Shown here: positions 25,688 to 33,074 of the stretch, one piece after another
Numbering within the stretch: position 1 is the first letter of the stretch
Layout: each line of letters starts with the position of its first letter
Assembly (NCBI RefSeq): GCF_016722965.1
Contig: NZ_JAEQNB010000005.1
Location: 1-64,000 of the forward strand
DNA length: 64,000 nucleotides
From: Tumebacillus amylolyticus
Lineage (GTDB): Bacteria; Bacillota; Bacilli; Tumebacillales; Tumebacillaceae
Direction of reading: 5' to 3'
The notes under the pieces: generated by a model
Database searches by the model: none
What the model was told of the DNA's origin: nothing
What the model saw: only the letters and a program-made list of their open reading frames with translations
Translations under genes and position numbers: made by a program

Positions 25688-26361
25688 TTCCAGCCTCTGC
25701 AAAAATCGGCGATTCTGTGGTGATCGAAGACGGAGTGATTCTCGGCGAAAACGTCACAATCGGGCATCACTGCGTCTTGCTGGCCGGAACCAAACTGGGC
25801 GACAACGTCACCGTCGGCCATCACTGCGTCCTCGGCGTTAGACCGGGTGGCAACGCCACTATGCGGACCACGGGCGTGTCGAATCTGACGCTCACCATCG
25901 GCTCCGGCACGCGCATCGGGCAATTGGTCTCCCTCTATACAGGCACCGTGATCGGAGAGAATTCGTTCGTCGCCGACCATGCCAGCATTCGGGAAAACGT
26001 GGTGATTGGGCCCGGCACCGTCATCGGACGCGCCGCAATCGTCGAGTTGAATACGACCATCGGCGCCTCCTGCACGATTCAAACGAACGCCTACGTCACG
26101 GGCGATACCACGATTGAAGACCATGTGTTCATCGGGCCCTGTGTCTCGATGTCCAACGACAAGTACATGGGCGCACAACCCTATTCTCTGGCAGGCCCGA
26201 CGATTCGAAGCGGTGCCAAGATCGGCAACAACGCAACGCTTCTGCCCGGCGTCGTCATCGGCAAACTCGCCATCGTCGGCGCAGGCTCCGTCGTCACCCG
26301 CGACGTGCCGGACCAGACTGTGGTCGTCGGCGTCCCTGCCGCCTTGCTGGATCCCAGTTGA
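25684..26361 (+). CDS. Hexapeptide-repeat N-acetyltransferase (WlbB/WbpD-like)
   Basis: 225 residues forming a left-handed beta-helix: repeated [LIV]GxxxxI hexapeptides from residue 4 (AKIGDSVVIEDGVILGENVTIG) to the end, and a loop with NDKYMGAQP. It resembles acetyl-CoA-dependent acetyltransferases acting on UDP-3-amino-sugars. With the aminotransferase and dehydrogenase that follow, it fits the third step (N-acetylation at C3) of UDP-2,3-diacetamido-hexuronic acid synthesis. The ATG at 25684 overlaps the previous stop. Confidence 0.85.
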   Translation: MIPASAKIGDSVVIEDGVILGENVTIGHHCVLLAGTKLGDNVTVGHHCVLGVRPGGNATMRTTGVSNLTLTIGSGTRIGQLVSLYTGTVIGENSFVADHASIRENVVIGPGTVIGRAAIVELNTTIGASCTIQTNAYVTGDTTIEDHVFIGPCVSMSNDKYMGAQPYSLAGPTIRSGAKIGNNATLLPGVVIGKLAIVGAGSVVTRDVPDQTVVVGVPAALLDPS

Positions 26362-26378
26362 CGAGGAGGCGACCCCAC

Positions 26379-27485
26379 ATGCAAGTCCCGTTTTTAGATT
26401 TACAGGGAGAATACCAGCTGCTGGGTGATGACATACGAACCGCCGTGTTGGAGGTACTCGCCAGCGGTTCCTACATCCTCGGTCCCAAGGGGCGGCAGTT
26501 GGAGCAAGACCTCGCCGCTTATGTCGGAACCAAGCACGCGCTCGGCGTCGCCAATGGAACGGATGCGTTGCTGTTGACGCTTGAAGCGCTGGGAATCGGT
26601 CTTGGAGATGAAGTGATCACCACGCCGTTCACGTTTTTTGCGACGGCGGAAGTCATAGCCAGCACGGGTGCCACACCCGTTTTTGTCGACATCGACCCGG
26701 CGACGTACAACCTCGACCCGAACTTGCTGGAAGCAGCGATCACAGCCCGCACCAAAGCGGTGCTCCTCGTGCATCTGTTCGGGCAAGTCGCGGACATGGA
26801 AAAAATTCAAAGCATCGCAGCCGCCTGCAACGTGCCGGTTATCGAAGATGCCTGCCAAGCGATGGGGGCCTCGTACCAAGGGAAAAAAGCAGGATCGTTC
26901 GGCATCGCCGGATGCTTTTCTTTTTTCCCGACCAAGAATCTGGGCGGTTTTGGCGACGGCGGGTTGATCACCACCGACGATGACGACCTCGCGCACAAGA
27001 TCATCGGCCTGCGCAACCACGGCAGTTATGAAAAGTACGTCCACGTGCAACTCGGTCTCAACTCCCGATTGGATGAACTGCAAGCTGCCGTCCTCAGCGT
27101 CAAATTCAAAGTTCTCGACGCATGGAATGAAAAACGCCGCGCTCTCGCTCAGCGCTACACGCGCCACTTACAAGGGATCGTGCAAACTCCGGCGGTCGCT
27201 CCTGACCGTGAACATATATACCATCAATATTCAATCGAGAGCCCGCAACGTGACACGTTGGCAGCCCATCTCCAAGCAAAGGGCATTGCAACGGGCATCT
27301 ACTACCCGATTCCCTTGCACTTGCAGCAGGTCTTCTCTCCACTCGGACATTGCGCAGGTGACTTCCCCGTTTCCGAAGCCGCCGCCCGACGCATCCTCGC
27401 GCTCCCGATTCACCCGCTGTTGACGGAAGTTCAGCAAGACTACGTGATCGAAGCCATTCGAGAAAGTGCAGGCGATCGCTCATGA
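26379..27485 (+). CDS. DegT/DnrJ/EryC1/StrS sugar aminotransferase (WlbC/WbpE-like)
   Basis: 368 residues, PLP-dependent fold type I. Recognisable blocks are VPFLDLQGEYQ, GVANGTDALLLTLEALGIGLGDEVITTPFTFFATAEV, VIEDACQAMGA, and FSFFPTKNLGGFGDGG with the PLP-binding Lys. It would aminate a 3-keto nucleotide sugar. The ATG at 26379 follows GAGGAGG by 9 nt and is preferred to an upstream in-frame TTG at 26358. Overlaps the next gene by 4 nt. Confidence 0.92.
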   Translation: MQVPFLDLQGEYQLLGDDIRTAVLEVLASGSYILGPKGRQLEQDLAAYVGTKHALGVANGTDALLLTLEALGIGLGDEVITTPFTFFATAEVIASTGATPVFVDIDPATYNLDPNLLEAAITARTKAVLLVHLFGQVADMEKIQSIAAACNVPVIEDACQAMGASYQGKKAGSFGIAGCFSFFPTKNLGGFGDGGLITTDDDDLAHKIIGLRNHGSYEKYVHVQLGLNSRLDELQAAVLSVKFKVLDAWNEKRRALAQRYTRHLQGIVQTPAVAPDREHIYHQYSIESPQRDTLAAHLQAKGIATGIYYPIPLHLQQVFSPLGHCAGDFPVSEAAARRILALPIHPLLTEVQQDYVIEAIRESAGDRS

Positions 27486-28441
27486 CACCTCTTCGAATCG
27501 GCCTCGTGGGGCTTGGCGCGATGGGCCAACACCACGGGCGAGCCCTCAGCCGGATGAAGCAGATCGTCCTCGCCGGGGTGTTTGATGTAGATTCAGTTCG
27601 CTGTCGGGAGATGGCCGCCCAATTGAACACCACCGCCTGTGGCTCGTATGCAGACCTCCAGCAACAGGTGGACGCCGTGGTGCTCGCCGTCCCCACTCCG
27701 CTCCACTTTGCCTACACCCGCGACGCGATTCAATCCGGGAAGCACGTCTTCGTCGAGAAGCCGTATGTGACGACGCTCGATGAAGCGGCGCAATTGGAAA
27801 ACCTCCTTCAAAAACACCCGGTCATCGTCCAAGTCGGCCATATTGAGCGTTTCAACCCCGCCGCCCAGCAGTTGTTCCTCGCCGTGCAACCCTCTCAGAT
27901 GTTGTTCTTGGAAGCGCGCCGCTACGGACCGGCGCAACGGTTGATGAAGTCGGATGTGATCTTGGACCTGATGATTCACGACTTGGATATCGTCTTGCAA
28001 CTGGTGCACTCCCCCGTCAAAAAAATCTGTGCCCAAGGAATTTCGCTACAGTCCGGTGGAGAAGCGGATGTCGCAACGGCGGTGTTGGTTTTTGAAAACG
28101 GCATGCTGGCAAACCTCGTCGCCAACCGCGTAGCCTCGCGCAAAATCCGCTCGCTCTCGATCACGGAGACCCACCGCTTTCTCAACCTCGACTTCCTGAC
28201 GCGCGAGCTCTCCATCTCCCGAATCGATGCCACACCCGCCGCGACCCCGTACCGTACAGAACACCTCGTCGAGCAGGTCGCCGTTCCACCGCTCGACCCG
28301 CTGACGAGCCAGTTGGAGCATTTCGTGCAATGCATCGAACGTTCACAGTCTCCACTGACCGGACCTGCTGAGGGAACCAAGGCGCTGGAAGTCGCGTTGC
28401 AAATTCGCAAGGTCTTGGAGGGAGGCACAACTTCTTGGTGA
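27482..28441 (+). CDS. Gfo/Idh/MocA-family sugar dehydrogenase (WlbA/WbpB-like)
   Basis: 319 residues: Rossmann domain (LRIGLVGLGAMGQHHGRAL), the conserved EKP motif (GKHVFVEKPYVTTLDEA) and the C-terminal alpha/beta substrate domain (VGHIERFNPAAQQ, LDLMIHDLDIVLQL with the catalytic His/Asp). In the WbpABDE/WlbABC pathways this enzyme oxidises C3 of UDP-GlcNAcA before amination. A UDP-GlcNAc 6-dehydrogenase (WbpA) is not in the window. Starts in an ATGA overlap with the aminotransferase. Confidence 0.9.
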   Translation: MTPLRIGLVGLGAMGQHHGRALSRMKQIVLAGVFDVDSVRCREMAAQLNTTACGSYADLQQQVDAVVLAVPTPLHFAYTRDAIQSGKHVFVEKPYVTTLDEAAQLENLLQKHPVIVQVGHIERFNPAAQQLFLAVQPSQMLFLEARRYGPAQRLMKSDVILDLMIHDLDIVLQLVHSPVKKICAQGISLQSGGEADVATAVLVFENGMLANLVANRVASRKIRSLSITETHRFLNLDFLTRELSISRIDATPAATPYRTEHLVEQVAVPPLDPLTSQLEHFVQCIERSQSPLTGPAEGTKALEVALQIRKVLEGGTTSW

Positions 28442-30465
28442 AATTGGCTGAACTGAAACGGGAATTTGATGCGGTGCTAAGCCTCGGCGGCAACTGTCAA
28501 ACCGCCTACCAATTGGATCGCATCGGGCTGCGAAGCTCCTCCGGACCGCTGGATTGGATGCTCACGTATTCGTTGCCGATGCTGACGGAGTTGTTGCAAT
28601 CTCGCTTCCAAGAGTACTTTGCGCGGGAGAACATTCAATTGTTGCCTGCAGGCGAAGGTGCGTATCATCACGTCCTGTTCGATGACAGGTACCAATCGAC
28701 GTCCATGCATGACATCGACATCGTGCCGGGCCGAGAGTGGGTGGAAGACTATCCCGCGTTTCGAGAAAAACTGGATCGCAGAATCCGGCGTTTTTTACAA
28801 CAGGTTGAAAAAAGTGACTCTGTGCTGTTCGTGCGCTTAGCGGGCACTCGGGAGCAGACGGAGGCCTTGGTGACCGCCCTGGAGGCGTTGCGTCCACAGG
28901 GCGATTTTTTCCTGCTCGTCGTGAATTACACAGATGATCGTCGGTTGATCGAGCTGGATTGGGGGTTGGATCGGGTCTGTTCCGTGCTTCTTCCCAATGA
29001 CGACATCCGTTGGGAAGGCAATGATGCGGCGTGGGATGCGCTGTTTGACGGAATCACGCGACGCGAGGAGGTACAGCCGGTGACAAACACGCACTCCTTG
29101 GAAGGCTACAGCCACAAGGTCAGTTACGAGCCCGGTGAAACGATTCTGTTTAAAGTTCACTCGCCACAGCCGCAGTTTTCGGTCGAATTTATCCGTTTCG
29201 GGCTGGAGGAGCAATCGATGTACGAAGCCCACGGGATTGCGGGGTATGTCCAGCCCTACCCGCTGCATGCGTATCGGGACGGATGCAATTGGTCGACGAG
29301 TTATGCGTTCACGGTGCCGGAGGAATGGCCGTCGGGGCTGTATGCGGCGCGGTTGTTCGATGAGGCGGGCGGGTGGTTTTATATCACGTTCGTTTTGAAA
29401 GCACCACCGAAAAAAGCCAAACCCTCCCTGGTCGTACTTGCTTCCACGAATACATGGCAGGCATACAATGACTGGGGAGGAGCCTCCCTGTACGAGTATC
29501 ATCTTTCAGACGGTCCGGGAAAAACGCACTCGGCGATCCTCTCGACGCAACGTCCGAATCCGTCGACCCTTCCGATTACGGAGGTCGGACATCTGGCGGG
29601 TGCGGAAAAAAATGTGCTGGCCTGGTTGGAGAAGCAAGGCCATCCGTATCAACTGATCGCCGATTGGGACCTGCACCACACGCCGGAGGTCTTGGAGGGA
29701 GCTTCGGCGTTGGTGATCAATACGCACGGAGAGTATTGGACGGAAACGATGTATGATGCGTTGGAAAGGTTTTTGAACCGCGGCGGTTCATTGTTGACGC
29801 TGTCGGCGAACAGCGTGTATTGGAAGACGGTGATTCAAGGGCATCAGTTGGAAGTGCGCAAGGATTGCGGTCTGCATGAGTTGACCGGGGAGCCCGGGGG
29901 TACGTGGGTGCATGTGAAACGACCGGAAGCGCGTGTGGTGGGAGTGGCTTTCAACACGGTGGCGCATGATTACAGCCCGTATCGCGTTGTACAGGCGGAT
30001 CATTGGATTTTTGCGGGGACGGGTGTGAAAAACGGGGATTTGATCGGGCAGGCGGGACGCAATTTAGGCGGTGCTTCCGGCTGGGAGACTGACAAGGTCA
30101 CGGCAGACTCTCCGGCGAATGTGGAGTTGCTGGCGAAAGGGACGAATGCGTTCGGGGCGGGTGCCGAGATGATGTATTACGCCCATCCTGGCGGCGGGGG
30201 CGTTTTTTCGGCGGGGTCGATTACGTTTGGAGGCAGTTTGTTGGTTGATCAGGTGTTGACCAAGATGGTGGAGAATGTGCTGACAGCTTTGAATGCAAGG
30301 AGTGATGTGAGTTGTCGAGTCAGAAGAAGCAGCCGACCTTGTTTCATAAATACATCTGCCCCGTGTGCCGCAACATCTCTCGGAAAAAAATCGACCGCCT
30401 GCGTCGCTCGAAAGACCCCAAAAGCAAAACAAAAGCGTCCTCGACCATTCTGCCTGATGGAGTGA
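28435..30465 (+). CDS. DUF1796 papain-like domain fused to an N,N-dimethylformamidase-like domain
   Basis: 676 residues with two unrelated parts. Residues 1 to about 205 (FDAVLSLGGNCQTAYQLDRIGLRSS, SGPLDWM) match DUF1796, a putative papain-like cysteine peptidase with the Cys in GGNC. From about 215 on there is a beta-rich region (EFIRFGLEEQSMY, EEWPSGLYAARLF) and an alpha/beta domain (VVLASTNTWQAYNDWGGASLY, VINTHGEYWT) like the C-terminal part of N,N-dimethylformamidase large subunits. The start is TTG at 28435 or GTG at 28438 (GTGA overlap), after GGAGGGAGG. The last ~50 residues are read out of frame across the start of the next gene and look non-native (Cys, Arg, Ser-rich). Function unknown; context suggests modification of surface glycan or protein. 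Confidence 0.75.
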   Translation: MVKLAELKREFDAVLSLGGNCQTAYQLDRIGLRSSSGPLDWMLTYSLPMLTELLQSRFQEYFARENIQLLPAGEGAYHHVLFDDRYQSTSMHDIDIVPGREWVEDYPAFREKLDRRIRRFLQQVEKSDSVLFVRLAGTREQTEALVTALEALRPQGDFFLLVVNYTDDRRLIELDWGLDRVCSVLLPNDDIRWEGNDAAWDALFDGITRREEVQPVTNTHSLEGYSHKVSYEPGETILFKVHSPQPQFSVEFIRFGLEEQSMYEAHGIAGYVQPYPLHAYRDGCNWSTSYAFTVPEEWPSGLYAARLFDEAGGWFYITFVLKAPPKKAKPSLVVLASTNTWQAYNDWGGASLYEYHLSDGPGKTHSAILSTQRPNPSTLPITEVGHLAGAEKNVLAWLEKQGHPYQLIADWDLHHTPEVLEGASALVINTHGEYWTETMYDALERFLNRGGSLLTLSANSVYWKTVIQGHQLEVRKDCGLHELTGEPGGTWVHVKRPEARVVGVAFNTVAHDYSPYRVVQADHWIFAGTGVKNGDLIGQAGRNLGGASGWETDKVTADSPANVELLAKGTNAFGAGAEMMYYAHPGGGGVFSAGSITFGGSLLVDQVLTKMVENVLTALNARSDVSCRVRRSSRPCFINTSAPCAATSLGKKSTACVARKTPKAKQKRPRPFCLME

Positions 30466-31040
30466 AACCGAAGGAACCGGAAAAAGTCGGGGTGTTCTGG
30501 CAGGAATTGAAGCAGTCCTCGCCATTCGGTGATTCTGTTGACAGCAAACTCGTCGCGCCCACAGAACTTTTGAAGATTGTGGTTCCCACTGGGATCACGT
30601 GTCCGACCGGCATCACGTCTCCCACAGGCATCACATGCCCGACTGGGGGTTTTTTCGCACAGAGGGACTCGGTTTCAGATTCGCACGATACTTCTCTCCT
30701 CGAAGACTCCACATCCTTCTCGTTCACGCCACTCTCCATTGAGGACTTAGCCTTCGCTCCTGTTGAACTCACCGTCCAAGAACCCGGCCACTATCTCATC
30801 ACCTACGAAATCAGCACGATTGAAACCAGCTACTTCGTCCTCGACATCCACGGCAAAATCGTCGCTCCCACCTCCTACTCACGCGGCACTTCCGGCGCGA
30901 ACAAACGCGACACCGGGCAGATCGTCCTCCATTTCGTCGACGTCCCCGCCCCGGTCCGTCTGCAAAACGTCACCGGCTTCCCCATCCAACTCGCACCCGT
31001 CGAACACAGCATCCTCCTCACCCTGCGCAAACTCTCATGA
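30312..31040 (+). CDS. BclA-like surface protein with degenerate collagen-type repeat
   Basis: 242 residues, start TTG at 30312 with AAGGAG 9 nt upstream. Parts: a basic N-terminus with one CPVC pair (residues 16-19); three near-repeats PTGITC/PTGITS/PTGITC at about 92-112, as if the Gly of a GPTGIT collagen repeat were replaced by Cys or Ser; and a C-terminal domain (about 140-242) whose strands (VQEPGHYLITYEIS, SYFVLDIHGKI, HSILLTLRKLS) resemble the TNF/C1q-like head of BclA exosporium proteins. It starts 154 nt inside the preceding gene and overlaps the next one by 4. Placed beside glycosyltransferases it is the likely glycosylation substrate; the family call is by pattern only. Confidence 0.6.
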   Translation: MSSQKKQPTLFHKYICPVCRNISRKKIDRLRRSKDPKSKTKASSTILPDGVKPKEPEKVGVFWQELKQSSPFGDSVDSKLVAPTELLKIVVPTGITCPTGITSPTGITCPTGGFFAQRDSVSDSHDTSLLEDSTSFSFTPLSIEDLAFAPVELTVQEPGHYLITYEISTIETSYFVLDIHGKIVAPTSYSRGTSGANKRDTGQIVLHFVDVPAPVRLQNVTGFPIQLAPVEHSILLTLRKLS

Positions 31041-32119
31041 TCACGATCTCCCTCTGCCTCATCGTCAAAAACGAAGCGCTCACCCTCCCCCGCTGTCTCG
31101 ACTCCATCCACGACCTCGTCGACGAACTCATCATCCTCGACACCGGCTCCACCGACTCCACCGTCGAAATCGCCGCCACGTACACACACCGCGTCTACCA
31201 CTTCCCTTGGATCGACGACTTCGCCGCCGCGCGAAACGCCGCTTTTTCCTACGCCACCCAAGACTACATCCTCTGGCTCGATGCCGACGACCAACTGCTC
31301 GAACCTGACCGCGCCAAACTCCGACACCTCAAACAAACGCTCGATCCCGTGATCGACTTCGTCTCCTGCCCTTATGTTCTCGGCACAGATGACCACGGCC
31401 AAGTCCTCAGCTCCTGCAGACGCAACCGACTTCTCAAACGCGGCAAAAATTTCCGCTGGCACGGCGCCGTCCACGAATACCTCGCCGTCGACGGCACTCA
31501 TCTGGAAAGCGACCTCACCGTCACACACTACCGCATGCACGGCGACACCGACCGCAACTTGCGCATCTACCAAAAAAAACTCGCCCAAGGAGACCCCTTC
31601 TCCCCCCGCGACCTCTACTATTACGGAACCGAACTTCTCCACCACAACCTCTACCCACAAGCCGTCTCCGCCTTCGAAGACTTCCTCAACTCAGACGAAT
31701 GCTGGTTCGAAGATGCCATCGCCGCTTGCTGGAAACTCGCCGATTGTTTCGCTCAACTTAGAGAACCCGAACGTCAACACGCCGCCCTCCTCCGAGCTTT
31801 CGACTACGGCCCCCCACGCGCCGAAGTCTGCTGTCGGCTCGGGGACTTCGAACTGCAACGCAACAACTGGGAAAAAGCCGCCAAGTGGTTCGAACAAGCG
31901 ACCACTCTGCCACTCTCCACCTCTCAATGGGGCGTTCTCCACCGCCCCTACTATACCTGGTTGCCCCATGTACAGCTTTGCATCTGCTATTTTCAGATCG
32001 GCGATCTCGACCATGCCTACCTCCACAACCAGATCGCCCGCGCCTACCGCCCGCAAGATCAACGCCTGCTCGCCAACAAACGTCTGCTCGAACAGACGCA
32101 AGACGCAAAAAAAACCTGA
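31037..32119 (+). CDS. SunS-like GT2 glycosyltransferase with TPR repeats
   Basis: 360 residues. A GT-A domain (residues 1 to ~170: ISLCLIVKNEALTLPRCLDS, ELIILDTGSTDSTVEIA, DYILWLDADDQL with the DxD motif, FRWHGAVHEYL) is followed by helical TPR-like repeats to the end. This layout matches the SunS family, whose founder glycosylates a cysteine of the bacteriocin sublancin, and many GT2-TPR enzymes near spore-surface proteins. It overlaps the BclA-like gene by 4 nt (ATGA). Codons are strongly C-ended compared with the G-rich gene at 28435-30300, suggesting separate origins of the two halves of the cluster. Confidence 0.85.
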   Translation: MITISLCLIVKNEALTLPRCLDSIHDLVDELIILDTGSTDSTVEIAATYTHRVYHFPWIDDFAAARNAAFSYATQDYILWLDADDQLLEPDRAKLRHLKQTLDPVIDFVSCPYVLGTDDHGQVLSSCRRNRLLKRGKNFRWHGAVHEYLAVDGTHLESDLTVTHYRMHGDTDRNLRIYQKKLAQGDPFSPRDLYYYGTELLHHNLYPQAVSAFEDFLNSDECWFEDAIAACWKLADCFAQLREPERQHAALLRAFDYGPPRAEVCCRLGDFELQRNNWEKAAKWFEQATTLPLSTSQWGVLHRPYYTWLPHVQLCICYFQIGDLDHAYLHNQIARAYRPQDQRLLANKRLLEQTQDAKKT

Positions 32120-32147
32120 CCCCCCACAGACGGAGGTCAGGTTTTTA
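32110..32147. terminator. Terminator between surface-glycan cluster and XRE gene
   Basis: AACCTGACC and GGTCAGGTT form a stem around CCCCACAGACGGA, flanked by A8 and T5, so it can serve both converging genes. Confidence 0.9.
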
Positions 32148-32597
32148 TTGACTCAGAATTTCATTGAAGCGCTGCCGCACCTCATCCTTGTCAAACGAAT
32201 AATAGATGAGATAATTCTTCGGATCGAGGATGCGGTAATGTCCCGTGACGCGGTTGTGTTGCATCCGATATCCTTCGTGCTCGATGAACAGCGTCCAGAA
32301 CACATGGCCCCCGAGCGTTTTGTACCACGGCTTTACGGCGCTCTGGCGGGCGCAGAGGTCGATGATCTCCATCACCGCGTCGCCAAACAGATTCTGCACG
32401 ATCTCTCCGTCGCGAAACAACACCGCCACCGTCACCGACGTGGTGAAGCCGAATGTCTTGCGTCCCTTTTCGACTTCGACGAGCGTTTTCTTGGAAATGC
32501 CGATCATCTCGGCAAAACGGTCTTGCGTAACGTTCGCTTCGGCTCGAATCGTGCGGGTTCGTTCAGAAATCAGTTGGTCGAATTCTCGTTGTTCCAT
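32145..32597 (-). CDS. XRE-family helix-turn-helix regulator
   Basis: 150 residues: an N-terminal HTH (about 8-62: ISERTRTIRAEANVTQDRFAEMIGISKKTLVEVEKGRKT) and a C-terminal half of unknown fold rich in aromatic residues (KPWYKTLGGHVFWTLF, NYLIYYSFDKDEV), possibly a ligand-binding region. The ATG at 32597 follows a region with two perfect palindromes, suggesting autoregulation. It converges on the glycan cluster. No target other than itself can be named from the sequence. Confidence 0.85.
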   Translation of the reverse strand: MEQREFDQLISERTRTIRAEANVTQDRFAEMIGISKKTLVEVEKGRKTFGFTTSVTVAVLFRDGEIVQNLFGDAVMEIIDLCARQSAVKPWYKTLGGHVFWTLFIEHEGYRMQHNRVTGHYRILDPKNYLIYYSFDKDEVRQRFNEILSQ

Positions 32598-32627
32598 GCT
32601 CTATCCATCTCCCGTTTGACTCTTATA

Positions 32628-32651
32628 GTGTAATATTACACGATTCGAATC
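32628..32651. promoter_or_regulatory. Twin palindromes in the XRE promoter
   Basis: GTGTAATATTACAC (32628-32641) and GATTCGAATC (32642-32651) are both perfect palindromes and directly adjacent. On the minus strand TATAAG, a possible -10, begins immediately after the first. They are the likely operator of the XRE regulator. Confidence 0.55.
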
Positions 32652-33033
32652 ATTTTGCAACCCTGATATGGAAAAAAAAGAGACCAAAAGAGTTCAAGAA
32701 CTCTCTCAGTCTACACAATGGGGTCATTTCAGAACGAACAAAAAGTGTGGAAGTCTCTGTGGATGTGATAAAAGGGGAGGCATCAGCAACCGTTTGCACG
32801 GCTCCACAGAAATCAGATCGGAACAATTCCGAAATTCCATAGTTTATATTGTAATCGCCCCATGCGTGAATGTAAATAGTAAACATTACGGTTTTGTGAA
32901 AAAACCTTGAACGAATAGAGGAAAATCTATGAAGGTTGTGTAAAAGGTTCCTATACACTTCCAATTCAGGAGGAATTTGCACAACCCCGGACGTGGGCGA
33001 AGTTGTTCGATGCTCGTCCACTTCGCACCCTTC
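32652..33033. other. Gene-poor AT-rich intergenic stretch
   Basis: Between the XRE operator and the panE terminator I see no convincing gene. Frames of 80 codons (plus, 32668) and 123 codons (minus, 33021) have no clear ribosome site or recognisable composition. Local features are a small palindrome AGTTCAAGAACT near 32690 and an AGGAGG at about 32968 that is not followed by a plausible start. It could hold a promoter or small RNA; nothing specific is supported. Confidence 0.4.
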
Positions 33034-33074
33034 AAAAAAAGGCCCGTTCCTGTACGCACAGGAGCGGGCTTTTT
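33034..33074 (-). terminator. panE terminator
   Basis: On the minus strand GCCCGCTCCTGT and ACAGGAACGGGC form a stem with a single mismatch around GCGT, followed by CTTTTTTT. It directly follows the panE stop and has T runs on both sides. Confidence 0.88.

Noticed and set aside
30584-30648. Short direct repeats that might be a CRISPR or satellite
   Set aside because: The 18-nt periodicity is in-frame coding repetition (PTGITC/S) with third-position variation, not a spacer array. No CRISPR array was seen anywhere.
32668-32910. 80-codon plus-strand ORF in the XRE-panE gap
   Set aside because: No ribosome site, no family resemblance, AT-rich non-coding look; not listed as a gene.
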